DNA of 23,790 nt from Marinospirillum sp. (GTDB lineage Bacteria; Pseudomonadota; Gammaproteobacteria; Pseudomonadales; Halomonadaceae). The DNA lies in contig SKOQ01000097.1 in NCBI GenBank assembly GCA_007119985.1, forward strand, positions 1 to 23,790, in the 5' to 3' direction. Under the pieces are notes generated by a model. It searched no databases and was not told the origin of the DNA. It saw only the letters and a program-made list of their open reading frames with translations. This document shows positions 7,448 to 15,765 of the stretch, piece by piece; position 1 is the stretch's first letter, and every line of letters begins with the position of its first letter. Position numbers and translations under genes: made by a program.

Positions 7448-8091
7448 GCCCAACCCTGCGCACGCTGGACTTCAGCATGACCTAGGCGCTGCACCAGCTG
7501 TTGCAAAATGCCTTGCGTGGCAGTCTCCAAATCGATCTCTGGCCGCCAGTCTTGCAGGCGAGCTGTTTTCAACCCTGCATAGCCACAGGGGTTAATACGC
7601 AAAAAAGGGTCCAAATCTGGCGCGACATTGAAGCTCAGCCCATGAAAGCTACAGCCCCGGCGCACCTTTAACCCTAGGGCAGCAATCTTCGCGCCCTCGA
7701 TATACACACCAGGCGCATCAGGGCGCGCATAGGCTTCAATATCCAGCTGCGCCAAATAGGCCACCAGACTCTGCTCAATCAGGTTCACCAGATCACGCAC
7801 ACCATAATGCAAGCGCTTAATATCCAGCAGTAGATAGATGACTAATTGCCCCGGCCCATGCCAGGTCACTTGTCCGCCACGATCCACCTGCACCACAGGG
7901 ATGTCACCAGGATTCAGCAAATGCTCTTCCTTGCCTGCCAAGCCCTGAGTAAAAACCGACTCATGCTCTAAAACCCACAATTCATCTTGTGTACTGGTAT
8001 CACGCGCTTCGGTAAAGGCACGCATCCGCTCCCAAGTCGGGATATAGGCTTGGCGACCAAGATGACGCTCGATTAAGGCAGAATCCACCAT
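7444..8091 (-). CDS. lipB: Octanoyltransferase LipB
   Basis: Transfers the octanoyl group from acyl carrier protein to lipoyl-dependent enzyme subunits, the first step of endogenous lipoate synthesis. Blocks seen: RGGQVTWHGPGQLVIYLLLDI, GAKIAALGLKVRRGCSFHGLSFNV and INPCGYAG. With ATG 8091 as start the catalytic pair falls at K135 and C169, the same numbers as in E. coli LipB, which favours this start. The alternative GTG at 8097 overlaps the ybeD stop as GTGA and would add two residues. Length 215. Second gene of ybeD-lipB; lipA, which follows lipB in Pseudomonas and many relatives, is absent here. The 3' end overlaps the stop of the convergent membrane-protein gene by 4 nt. Confidence 0.96.
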   Translation of the reverse strand: MVDSALIERHLGRQAYIPTWERMRAFTEARDTSTQDELWVLEHESVFTQGLAGKEEHLLNPGDIPVVQVDRGGQVTWHGPGQLVIYLLLDIKRLHYGVRDLVNLIEQSLVAYLAQLDIEAYARPDAPGVYIEGAKIAALGLKVRRGCSFHGLSFNVAPDLDPFLRINPCGYAGLKTARLQDWRPEIDLETATQGILQQLVQRLGHAEVQRAQGWA

Positions 8092-8093
8092 GA

Positions 8094-8393
8094 TCACAGC
8101 ACCATATGCACACGACCTGTTGCTTTTAAGGCCTGAAACAAGCGATCCAGATGCGCGGGGCTCTCAGCCTTCACCGTCACCCGGACAGATTGAAAGCGGC
8201 CGTTACGACTATCGACCACCGTCACACTCTGCTGATGGTATTCAGTGGCCTCGCCCACCAAAACATCCAGAATGCTAACTTTAAAGTCAGGTGCGGCCTC
8301 TCCCATCACTTTAATCGGGTAATCACAGGGGAAATCTATCTTAGGGGGATTGGCTTCATCACGAGAAGGGGTTTCAACACTGGAATTCGACAT
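8094..8393 (-). CDS. ybeD: YbeD-like protein (DUF493)
   Basis: Small cytoplasmic protein of the DUF493/YbeD family, an ACT-like fold of unclear function that is usually found beside lipB. Family features are DFPCDYPIKVMGEA, then ILDVLVGEATEYHQQSVTVVDSRNGRFQSVRVTV, and a final helix and strand (LDRLFQALKATGRVHMVL). I chose ATG 8391-8393, which has AGGT about 10 nt upstream and gives 99 residues (E. coli YbeD has 87). The open frame continues to 8453 but adds an atypical N-terminus (MALARQILFSCLAQYVG) that reads through the leader. The stop meets lipB almost at once, so the two are co-translated. A terminator separates it from dacA, so it should have its own promoter, which I cannot identify. 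Confidence 0.9.
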   Translation of the reverse strand: MSNSSVETPSRDEANPPKIDFPCDYPIKVMGEAAPDFKVSILDVLVGEATEYHQQSVTVVDSRNGRFQSVRVTVKAESPAHLDRLFQALKATGRVHMVL

Positions 8394-8455
8394 GATATTC
8401 ATACCTACATACTGGGCCAGACAAGAAAACAAGATCTGCCTTGCCAAAGCCATCT

Positions 8456-8490
8456 AAAAATAAAAAAGAGAGACTGTTTTCAGCCTCCCT
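8456..8490 (-). terminator. Intrinsic terminator of the envelope operon (after dacA)
   Basis: On the minus strand AGGGAGGCTG and CAGTCTCTCT pair over 10 bp (two G-T wobbles) around an AAAA loop, followed at once by a T-rich tract. It lies about 37 nt past the dacA stop. It ends the long proA-to-dacA cluster and separates it from ybeD-lipB. Confidence 0.8.
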
Positions 8491-8526
8491 TATGCCACGT
8501 TAGAACCTATCTATAGCGGTAGAGGC

Positions 8527-9693
8527 TTAGCTCAGTAGCCCGCTGAAGAACATAATCAAACTATGCCATAAACGCTTAAAAAATCCACCACGCTCTAGAT
8601 TTTCTAGGGCTACAATAGGCTCTTGCGTCACCACCTGGCCATTCAAACTGATCACCAGCTGGCCAACTTGATCCCCAACCACCAAGGGTGCCTGCAAATT
8701 GGGGTTCAACACGATCTCAGCTTGAAGCTGCTCTTGTGCACCACGTGGAATCGTGGCATAGAGATCCTCGGTCAGACCGATACGAACCGAACCACGCGCA
8801 CCCTTCCAGACCCGCGCTTCATCTAAATCTTGATAGGCTTGATAAAGGCGCGGCGTCTCAAAATAGCGGAAACCATAGCTCAAGAGCTTTTGGCTTTCTT
8901 GCGTTCTCGCTTCATCGCTACGCGTTCCCATCACCACTGAAATCAGACGCATATCATTGCGCACAGCTGAAGCCGCTAAACAATAGCCAGCTTCACTGGT
9001 GTGGCCTGTTTTCAAGCCATCGACGCTCGCATCGCGCCACAGCAAACGGTTACGGTTGGTCTGGCGAATATTGTTAAAAGTGAACTCTCTTTCGGAGTAG
9101 ATCGAATAATGCTCTGGGTAGTCCATAATTTTAACACGCGATAAGATCGCAAGATCTCGCGCTGTTGAATAGTGTCCTTCGTCTGGCAAGCCCGTTGCAT
9201 TGACAAAATGGGTGTTATTCATCCCCATTAAGCGCGCGTGTTGATTCATCAAATCAGCAAAAGCGGTTTCACTACCGGCCAGATGCTCAGCGACGGCGAC
9301 CGAGGCATCATTACCCGATTGAATAATCACACCGCGCAACAGATCTTCAATAGAAACAAAGGTGCCTTCTTGGATAAACATACGTGAACCAGGCATTCGC
9401 CAAGCCCGCTCACTAATCCGCACCATATCATTTAAATCAACCGTACCCTGATGAATCTCATACTCCAGCAGGTAGCTGGTCATCATCTTAGTCAAGCTAG
9501 CGGGGGGAAGGCGCTCATCCGCATTATGCTCGGCAATAATGGCTCCGCTATGGGCATCCATCAAAATCCACGATGAAGCCGCCAGCTGAGGTGGCGCAGG
9601 AATCATCACCTGAGAGGCCCAGCTAACTGAGCTCATCAATAACCAGCTACTCAGCAGCCACACCAGGAATCCACTTTTTTTGTACAACAACAT
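8527..9693 (-). CDS. dacA: D-alanyl-D-alanine carboxypeptidase (PBP5/6 family)
   Basis: Trims the terminal D-alanine from peptidoglycan pentapeptides in the periplasm. The signal peptide is residues 1-26 (ends SWA). The penicillin-binding motifs are SLTK (S66 nucleophile, K69), SGN (126-128) and KTG (228-230). After the catalytic domain come a beta-rich domain and an amphipathic C-terminal helix (FFKRLWHSLIMFFSGLLS), the membrane anchor typical of PBP5/6. Length 388, close to E. coli DacA (403). Start is ATG with AAGGAAG just upstream. Last gene of the cluster, about 100 bp after rlpA. The paralogues dacA and dacC cannot be told apart here, so the symbol is the generic one. Confidence 0.95.
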   Translation of the reverse strand: MLLYKKSGFLVWLLSSWLLMSSVSWASQVMIPAPPQLAASSWILMDAHSGAIIAEHNADERLPPASLTKMMTSYLLEYEIHQGTVDLNDMVRISERAWRMPGSRMFIQEGTFVSIEDLLRGVIIQSGNDASVAVAEHLAGSETAFADLMNQHARLMGMNNTHFVNATGLPDEGHYSTARDLAILSRVKIMDYPEHYSIYSEREFTFNNIRQTNRNRLLWRDASVDGLKTGHTSEAGYCLAASAVRNDMRLISVVMGTRSDEARTQESQKLLSYGFRYFETPRLYQAYQDLDEARVWKGARGSVRIGLTEDLYATIPRGAQEQLQAEIVLNPNLQAPLVVGDQVGQLVISLNGQVVTQEPIVALENLERGGFFKRLWHSLIMFFSGLLS

Positions 9694-9794
9694 AACTCTT
9701 CCTTTTATAACCGAATAATCTCAAAAAGCCTGCCGGGTCCATCTCTTCACCGCCTGCCTTTGAGTAGAGAGCGCATCTCAATACAGGCTGATAT

Positions 9795-10679
9795 CTACTG
9801 ACGCACGAGCAGAGGCCGCCCCAAATCACTGGCTTCTAGCTGACGTATGGCCGCCTGAACCGGATCACCTTCAGCCAGGGGCCCCACTTGAACGCGATAC
9901 AACCTTGGCGAACCCTGGCTCGACAAAACGCGCACGGGAGCTTGGGTCATACCACGTACCCGCTCTTGTAAACGCGCTGCAGCTTCGGCATCGGCCAATG
10001 CCGCCACCTGCAAAAAAACACTGGATTGAGCGGTGACCTGTGTCGGGTTCTGCTGCTGCCAAGCCACTGGATCGATCGCCTCAACACGCACCCGTCCAGT
10101 GCCTGTCTGCACTATACCTAAGCGATAAGCCGCGGCATAGGAGAGATCAATCACCCTTTGACCAACAAATGGGCCACGGTCATTAATACGCACAATCACT
10201 TGGCGCTGATTATCCAAATTGGTGACACGCACATAGGTTGGAATGGGCAAGGTGGTATGGGCGGCTGTCATGGCATACATGTCATAGACCTCACCATTGG
10301 AGGTTAAGTGCCCATGAAATTTGGTACCATACCAAGAAGCGATCCCTGTCTGCACAAATCCTTGGCTCGAGGGCAGAACACGATAGGTCTCTCCAAACAC
10401 CGTGTATTGGGCCGCATTGCCTTGACGACTACGCGGCTCAACACGGGGGATGGCATCAGGAATCCGCGACACATCGGGCGGGTTCGTGGGCAGGCCATCA
10501 ACACGCTGGGTATAGCGCCCACCGCCAGAGCTGGTGACTCTATCTTGCAGCGTATAAACAGACTGTCCACTTGGCGAGTGAGCGCCGAACACGCCTCCTC
10601 CGCCACCGACAGAGCAGCCTGCAAGCAGTGCGATGCCTGCCAATGCCACCAGCCTTACCGCCACGTCACCTCGTCTCAT
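9795..10679 (-). CDS. rlpA: Septal ring lytic transglycosylase RlpA, lipoprotein
   Basis: Outer-membrane lipoprotein that binds, and in some species cleaves, peptidoglycan strands lacking stem peptides. The signal sequence ends in the lipobox LLAGC with C22 as the lipidated residue. The double-psi beta-barrel domain spans about residues 110-200 (GIASWYGTKFHGHLTSNGE, AMTAAHTTLPIPT, VRINDRGPF); H141 and D167 correspond to the residues needed for lytic activity in Pseudomonas RlpA, so this one is likely to be active. A SPOR domain covers about residues 218-292. Length 294. The start has only a weak ribosome site. It lies 48 bp after mltB in the rodA cluster. Confidence 0.94.
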   Translation of the reverse strand: MRRGDVAVRLVALAGIALLAGCSVGGGGGVFGAHSPSGQSVYTLQDRVTSSGGGRYTQRVDGLPTNPPDVSRIPDAIPRVEPRSRQGNAAQYTVFGETYRVLPSSQGFVQTGIASWYGTKFHGHLTSNGEVYDMYAMTAAHTTLPIPTYVRVTNLDNQRQVIVRINDRGPFVGQRVIDLSYAAAYRLGIVQTGTGRVRVEAIDPVAWQQQNPTQVTAQSSVFLQVAALADAEAAARLQERVRGMTQAPVRVLSSQGSPRLYRVQVGPLAEGDPVQAAIRQLEASDLGRPLLVRQ

Positions 10680-10727
10680 CCCACTTACTCTCGCTCATCG
10701 ATCAGCTGTCTGCTGCGGACGGGCATT

Positions 10728-11762
10728 TTAATCCATCCCCAATGCGCTGGCCAGATCATAGACCGCCAGTGCATACATGCGACTATGATTGTAGCGCGTG
10801 ATCACATAGAAGTTATTCAAGCCTAAAACATAGCGGCTGGATTCATCAGAAGTACGAAAAGCCATCGGGATCACGCGTTCTGTGCTCTCGAGGTTTGCTT
10901 CAACACGCACACCGGCCGCACGCACTTCAGACCAAGTCTGACGATTGAAGCGATTGGCACGCAACTCAGGCAGGGCCGATTCATCCCCTGTCAAGCGGAA
11001 CTCATGCGCCACAGCCGCGCCGCGCTGCCAGCCATGGGCTTCAAAATAACGCCCAACCGAACCGATCGCATCCACAGGATTGGTCCAGATATCGGCAAAA
11101 CCATCGCCATCAAAATCAACAGCGAAATCACGGTAGCTGGTGGGAATAAACTGTGGGTAACCCATCGCCCCAGCATAGGAACCCATCGGCAGACTGGGGT
11201 TCAAGCCGGTTCGACGCGTCAGCTCTAAAAACTCGATCAGCTGTCCGCGAAAGAAGGGCGCACGTGGCGGATAATCAAAGGTCAGGGTCGCTAAGGCATC
11301 CAGCACACGATGCCGCCCCTTATTGCGCCCGTAGAAGGTTTCAACGCCGATAATCGCCGTGATCATCTCAGCAGGCACACCATACTCCTGCTCAGCACGT
11401 TGCAGTGCGTCTGCATAACGAGTCATAAACTCGCGTCCTGCCTGCGTCCGCGCCTCAGTCAGAAAAATCTGGCGATAGTCATACCACTGCAACACCCGCT
11501 CGGCAGGACGCGCAATCAAATCCAGAATATCCTGCCGCTGCCGAGCCTCTGCAAGCGTGCTGACCACCCACTCGCGCTCAAACCCCCGCTCATTGACCAA
11601 CATATCAATGAACTCAGCTACATCCTCGCGTGTCTCCGACTGGTAGATCTGCGGATGGGCATGCACACCTTGACTGAAGATCAAAAGGATCAACAGACCC
11701 AGCCCGATGTTCACACGCATTCTTCCTTTTGGTCTCAATGAGACGGGGATTAATCTGATCAC
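10728..11762 (-). CDS. mltB: Lytic murein transglycosylase B
   Basis: Cleaves peptidoglycan glycan strands in the periplasm. Motifs include AIIGVETFYGRNKGRHRVLDALATLTFDYPPR with catalytic Glu at E141, then GSYAGAMGYPQFIPTSYRDFAVDFDGDGFADIW. Start is uncertain. ATG 11777 overlaps the rodA stop as TAATG but has no ribosome site. GTG 11762 has AAGGAG at a 5-nt gap and is chosen (344 residues). ATG 11720 would give the neatest signal peptide (MRVNIGLGLLILLIFSQGVHA). Whichever is used, there is no lipobox cysteine, so this is a soluble or signal-anchored enzyme rather than a lipoprotein like E. coli MltB. Coupled to rodA upstream; rlpA follows. Confidence 0.93.
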   Translation of the reverse strand: MIRLIPVSLRPKGRMRVNIGLGLLILLIFSQGVHAHPQIYQSETREDVAEFIDMLVNERGFEREWVVSTLAEARQRQDILDLIARPAERVLQWYDYRQIFLTEARTQAGREFMTRYADALQRAEQEYGVPAEMITAIIGVETFYGRNKGRHRVLDALATLTFDYPPRAPFFRGQLIEFLELTRRTGLNPSLPMGSYAGAMGYPQFIPTSYRDFAVDFDGDGFADIWTNPVDAIGSVGRYFEAHGWQRGAAVAHEFRLTGDESALPELRANRFNRQTWSEVRAAGVRVEANLESTERVIPMAFRTSDESSRYVLGLNNFYVITRYNHSRMYALAVYDLASALGMD

Positions 11763-11776
11763 GTTCTCTCCTTCCA

Positions 11777-12916
11777 TTATTTATCAACTAAAGCCTTGTG
11801 CGTGTGAATAGACATCAAAATACCGAATCCGATCAATAAACTGATGCTGGATGTGCCACCAAAGCTCACCAGCGGCAGCGGCACCCCCACAACAGGCAGC
11901 AAACCACTCACCATACCAATATTCACAAAAAGATAAATGAAGAAGGTCATGATAATGGCTGCAGCCAAAAGACGAGAGAAACTGGTCCCCGCCTGCATCG
12001 CTATCGACAAGCCGCGCCAAATAATAAACACATACAAACTGAGCAGAACACAAACACCAATAAAACCCCACTCTTCCGCGAGTACAGCAATAATGAAGTC
12101 CGTATGCCGTTCAGGAAGAAACTCTAAACGAGATTGCGTTCCCTGCAGCCATCCCTTGCCCTCCAAACCACCTGAACCGATCGCGGTTTTGGATTGAATG
12201 ATATTCCAACCCGTGCCCAGAGGATCACGTTCTGGGTGCAAAAAGGTCAACACCCGATTACGTTGATAATCATGCATCATCATCCATAAGGCGGGCAGCG
12301 CAGCGGCGGCCAGGCCAATAAAACTCATGATCAGCTTCCAGCTTAATCCAGCCAAAAACAACACAACTAAACCAGAAGCTGCGACCAGCAGAGAAGTTCC
12401 TAAATCAGGCTGCATTGAGATCAGCAAGACAGGTACCACAAGCAAAGCAAAAGAGATCATCAGATGCTTCCAGCCTGGTGGTAAATGCCGACGTGCTAAA
12501 AAGCTAGCCAGCATCAAGGGTAAGGCCAGCTTCATCAACTCAGAGGGCTGAAAACGAAACCCAGCAAGGCCGATCCAACGCTGTGCACCCTTGGCATCCA
12601 TCCCCACCAACAACACCGCTACCAGCGCTGCCAGCCCAGCGCCATAGATCCATGGCGCCCAATGCAAGAGCGTACGTGGCTGAATTTGTGCCACCAAAAA
12701 CATCAAACCCAAACCAAGTATAAAACGGTGCAACTGAGCTTGCGCTACAGCCCAGTGCGCACCTGAAGCACTGTAGAGCACCACTAATCCCATGCCCATC
12801 AATAGCAGCAGCGCGCCCAATAACCAAGGGTCGAGATGCAGGCGAGTCAGCCAGTTTTCTTTACGTTTGAGATGCTGCTCAGCACCTGGCAGCTTCCATT
12901 GGAAATCACGGGGCAT
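11777..12916 (-). CDS. rodA: Peptidoglycan glycosyltransferase RodA
   Basis: SEDS-family glycosyltransferase of the elongasome; polymerises lipid II together with PBP2. About ten membrane spans in 379 residues (E. coli RodA has 370). Signature segments are MGLVVLYSASG, RWIGLAGFRFQPSELMKLALP, QPDLGTSLL, and SRLEFLPERHTDFIIAVLAEEWGFIG, where D273 matches the essential Asp of E. coli RodA. The C-terminus has GVPLPLVSFGGTSS. The N-terminus carries a charged extension of about 25 residues before the first span. It starts 10 bp after the mrdA stop and ends in a one-base overlap with the open frame of mltB. Confidence 0.97.
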   Translation of the reverse strand: MPRDFQWKLPGAEQHLKRKENWLTRLHLDPWLLGALLLLMGMGLVVLYSASGAHWAVAQAQLHRFILGLGLMFLVAQIQPRTLLHWAPWIYGAGLAALVAVLLVGMDAKGAQRWIGLAGFRFQPSELMKLALPLMLASFLARRHLPPGWKHLMISFALLVVPVLLISMQPDLGTSLLVAASGLVVLFLAGLSWKLIMSFIGLAAAALPALWMMMHDYQRNRVLTFLHPERDPLGTGWNIIQSKTAIGSGGLEGKGWLQGTQSRLEFLPERHTDFIIAVLAEEWGFIGVCVLLSLYVFIIWRGLSIAMQAGTSFSRLLAAAIIMTFFIYLFVNIGMVSGLLPVVGVPLPLVSFGGTSSISLLIGFGILMSIHTHKALVDK

Positions 12917-12926
12917 AGTCAGTCTC

Positions 12927-14771
12927 TCATTGCGCTAAGCGCTCAGGAGTGAGGTAAGCATCAAAAATCTGTCGTGCAATGGGGGCCGCGATCCGGCTAC
13001 CGCCACCTTCGGCATTCTCTACAATCAATGCTAAAGCAATTTGCGGGCGATCTGCCGGTGCAAAGCCCATAAACAAAGCATGGTCGCGCAAATGTTCAGG
13101 GATCGCATCGCGATCATGGGTTTCTTCTTGGCTCAAACCAAAAACCTGTGATGTCCCTGTTTTACCTGCGATACGGTAGCGAGCACCTGCGCCAGCAAAG
13201 CGTGCCGTTCCTTCTCGTCCATGCATCACATCCTCCATCGAGCCGATGATATAGTCCCAGTAGGCGTCTTGATCAACATGAATCGAGGCGGGCAAATCTG
13301 GATCAGGTCGATTGTCATCATTCATCAATAAATGAGGGCGCACCCACTCGCCACGATTAGCCAACACAGCCGTGGCAGTGGCCAGCTGCAACGGTGTGGT
13401 CAGCCAGTAACCCTGACCTATCCCAGTACTGAGCGTTTCACCCGGAAACCAAGGCTGACGATGAACTTGACGCTTCCACTCCCGATTGGGCATCAAGCCT
13501 GCTCGTGCGCCGTGTACATCCCGTGCCATCACCTGCCCAAAACCAAATTCGCGCATAGCCAGATCGATGCGATCTATACCCAGCAAGAAAGCGAGATGAT
13601 AGAAAAAAGTATTGTTGGAAACTTCTATCGAGCGGCGCAGGTCAACTTCACCATGCCCCCAACGACGCCAGTTACGATAACGCCGCTCATCATTGGGGAG
13701 CTGATAAAACCCCGGATCATGGATCACGCTCTCCATCTGGATCACTTCTTCTTGCAAGCCAGCTAAACCAATAAAAGGCTTGATGGTCGATCCTGGAGCG
13801 TAGCGCCCACGTGCAGCACGATCAAACAATGGCTGCAAGGGATCGCGGCGCAGTTCGTGAAAGGCCGCAGAGTCCAAAGAACCGACAAAAACATTCGGGT
13901 CATAACCGGGTGAACTGACCAGCGCCAGAATCCCTCCTGTCGATGGCTCAATGGCCACCAATGCCGCACGCTGCCCTGCCAACACCTCATAAGCAAAGGC
14001 TTGTAATTCTGCATCCAAATGCAGATGCAAATCTTCACCAGGACGCGGCGCCTCGGATTCCAGGAGTCGAATCACTCGACCACGCGCATTAGTTTCCACG
14101 CGACGAAACCCCACCTGACCCAGCAGGCGATCTTCATAGAAGCGCTCCAAGCCCGTTTTACCAATATAGTGGGTGCCACTATAGGCACGCCGATCAATAC
14201 GGGCTTGATCTTCTTCACTAATGCGCCCGACATAACCCAGCGCATGAGAAAGGGCTTCACCGTAGGGGTAATCGCGCAACAGCTGTGCGGCCACTTCAAC
14301 ACCAGGCAGAAGCTGGCGGTTCACGGCGAGAATCGCGATCTGCTCTTCAGTGAGCTGATCAAGCAACAAAGCAGGCTCAAAGGGTCGCCGCCGCTGACGG
14401 CTTCTCTCTTGAAGCTGCTCCTCACAAGCCGTATCCAATTCTAAAAAGAAGCACACACGACGGATCACCAGCGGAACATCGCCAGCCAGCTCACGCGTTA
14501 ACGTGAGGCTGTAACTCGGTAGATTATCCGCCAGCAGACGACCTTCACGGTCATAGATCAATCCACGCGTTGGCGGAATCGCCTCAACACTGATGCGATT
14601 TCTTTCTGAACGACTGGCATGAATGTCATACTGCCACAGCTGTAAGTAGGCCATTCGGCTGATTAAACCAGCCACCAGCAGAAAGATAAAAAACAGCAGC
14701 AAACGCGCACGAAAAAGAAAGATCAATCTTTCTTTTTCTGGGTCTTTAATATGGCGGTGAAATTCAGACAT
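12927..14771 (-). CDS. mrdA: Penicillin-binding protein 2 (transpeptidase)
   Basis: Class B PBP that cross-links peptidoglycan during elongation, partner of RodA. A short cytoplasmic N-terminus and one membrane span (about residues 20-45) precede the dimerisation domain with PPTRGLIYDREGRLLADN. Transpeptidase motifs are STIK (S328 nucleophile, K331), SNN (385-387) and KTGT (537-540). Length 614, against 633 in E. coli. The ribosome site is weak (TAGAGCCT). It is separated from rlmH by 136 bp that hold a MITE-like element, so unlike its tightly packed neighbours it may depend on read-through or on a promoter in that gap. Confidence 0.97.
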   Translation of the reverse strand: MSEFHRHIKDPEKERLIFLFRARLLLFFIFLLVAGLISRMAYLQLWQYDIHASRSERNRISVEAIPPTRGLIYDREGRLLADNLPSYSLTLTRELAGDVPLVIRRVCFFLELDTACEEQLQERSRQRRRPFEPALLLDQLTEEQIAILAVNRQLLPGVEVAAQLLRDYPYGEALSHALGYVGRISEEDQARIDRRAYSGTHYIGKTGLERFYEDRLLGQVGFRRVETNARGRVIRLLESEAPRPGEDLHLHLDAELQAFAYEVLAGQRAALVAIEPSTGGILALVSSPGYDPNVFVGSLDSAAFHELRRDPLQPLFDRAARGRYAPGSTIKPFIGLAGLQEEVIQMESVIHDPGFYQLPNDERRYRNWRRWGHGEVDLRRSIEVSNNTFFYHLAFLLGIDRIDLAMREFGFGQVMARDVHGARAGLMPNREWKRQVHRQPWFPGETLSTGIGQGYWLTTPLQLATATAVLANRGEWVRPHLLMNDDNRPDPDLPASIHVDQDAYWDYIIGSMEDVMHGREGTARFAGAGARYRIAGKTGTSQVFGLSQEETHDRDAIPEHLRDHALFMGFAPADRPQIALALIVENAEGGGSRIAAPIARQIFDAYLTPERLAQ

Positions 14772-14806
14772 AGGCTCTACACAGATCCGTCTCGTGGCGA
14801 CACTTA

Positions 14807-14907
14807 GGAAACCTCTGATTAACTACTGCGCTTGGTGATGCTGCGTTAACATTCGTCTGGAACGAATACTGTCCTGACCTGCGCTCGTGACATTGATCAG
14901 AGGTTCC
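14807..14907. mobile_element. MITE-like 101-bp element with terminal inverted repeats
   Basis: The ends are GGAAACCTCTGAT (14807-14819) and ATCAGAGGTTCC (14896-14907). They are inverted copies differing by one extra A, and complementarity continues inward with one mismatch. TTA flanks both sides (14804-14806 and 14908-14910), as expected for a 3-bp target duplication. Inside is a smaller hairpin, ATTCGT (14851-14856) with ACGAAT (14862-14867). There is no coding capacity. The internal sequence (AACTACTGCGC, GCTGCGTTAAC) resembles a dispersed palindromic repeat I recall from marine gammaproteobacteria, not verified. A 3-bp duplication would fit IS5-family mobilisation; that is inference. Confidence 0.65.
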
Positions 14908-15375
14908 TTAGCGGTGATAAGGATGACCAGAAATCAAGCTCCAAGCACGATACAGCTGCTCAGCCAGCACAACACGAACGAGCGGGTGAGGCAGTGTTAA
15001 TGCGGATAAGGACCAACGCTGCTCAGCACGCTGTAAACAAGCCTCAGCCAAGCCATCTGGACCACCGATCAACAAAACCACATCCCGCCCTTCCATGCGC
15101 CAGTCTGCAGCCTGCTCAGCCAACACTTCACTCGACCAGGCCTTGCCCTGTACATCCAGCGCGATCACCCTTTCCTTAGGATGAATCTTAGCCAGCAAGG
15201 CCTGCCCCTCCTGTTCTTTAGCCTTGGCACCTGAGTGCTGGCCACGGCGCTGCCCTAAAGCAAACTCCTCGAACTGGACCTTAAAATCAGCTGGCAAACG
15301 GCGCAGATATTCATTCACTCCCTGCTCCACCCAAGAGGGCATCTTCTGCCCAACCGCCAAAACTCTGATTTTCAC
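14908..15375 (-). CDS. rlmH: 23S rRNA (pseudouridine-1915-N3)-methyltransferase RlmH
   Basis: SPOUT-class methyltransferase modifying pseudouridine 1915 in helix 69 of 23S rRNA. 155 residues, as in the family (E. coli RlmH has 155). The knotted SAM-binding region reads VVLLIGGPDGLAEACLQRAEQRWSLSALTLPHPLVRVVLAEQLYRAWSL and ends with HPYHR, the family's usual C-terminus. Start is GTG, overlapping the rsfS stop as GTGA, so translation is coupled. The stop codon TAA (14908-14910) is exactly the TTA triplet that borders the MITE-like element, so the insertion lies immediately behind the gene without changing the protein. Confidence 0.97.
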   Translation of the reverse strand: MKIRVLAVGQKMPSWVEQGVNEYLRRLPADFKVQFEEFALGQRRGQHSGAKAKEQEGQALLAKIHPKERVIALDVQGKAWSSEVLAEQAADWRMEGRDVVLLIGGPDGLAEACLQRAEQRWSLSALTLPHPLVRVVLAEQLYRAWSLISGHPYHR

Positions 15376-15752
15376 CCTTCTGCAACCTGCTCTGATGGCA
15401 AGGCCAGCTCACCCCACAGCTTTTCTAACGCATAATAATCACGCGCTTCTTGCTGCATGATATGCACCAGCACATCACCGAGATCAACCAGCACCCAATC
15501 ACTGGCATCCTGACCTTCGACGCTCAAAGGATGGATCTGCTCTTTTTTCAGCTCATCCACCAAGTGGCGCGCTAAGGCCGCAACCTGACGTGACGAGTTG
15601 CCCGTCGCAATCACCATTCTATCGGTCACGCTGGTCTGTTCAGTGACATCAAGCACCACTGGGTCTTTCGCCTTTAAATCATCCAGCAGCAGCAGGACCT
15701 TTTCAGTCAATGCAGCTGCATCCAGCGGGGCGGGATTCACTTCTTGTTGCAT
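15372..15752 (-). CDS. rsfS: Ribosomal silencing factor RsfS (Iojap family)
   Basis: Binds ribosomal protein L14 and blocks joining of the subunits when nutrients are short. 126 residues with the Iojap-family pattern: KAKDPVVLDVTEQTSVTDRMVIATGNSSRQVAALARHLVDELKK, then SVEGQDASDWVLVDLGDVLVHIMQQEARDYYALEKLWG. Start is ATG with GAGGAG at a 5-nt gap, 13 bp after the nadD stop. The 3' end overlaps the rlmH start by 4 nt. The nadD-rsfS-rlmH order is widely conserved. Confidence 0.97.
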   Translation of the reverse strand: MQQEVNPAPLDAAALTEKVLLLLDDLKAKDPVVLDVTEQTSVTDRMVIATGNSSRQVAALARHLVDELKKEQIHPLSVEGQDASDWVLVDLGDVLVHIMQQEARDYYALEKLWGELALPSEQVAEG

Positions 15753-15765
15753 AACAACTCCTCAG

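Noticed and set aside
9694..9794. Possible element in the rlpA-dacA gap (GCCTGCC twice, CTCAAA with TTTGAG)
   Set aside because: The GCCTGCC copies are direct, not inverted, and the outer match is only 6 bp; likely chance.
13332..13766. Plus-strand frame of 144 codons
   Set aside because: Antisense to the transpeptidase domain of mrdA.
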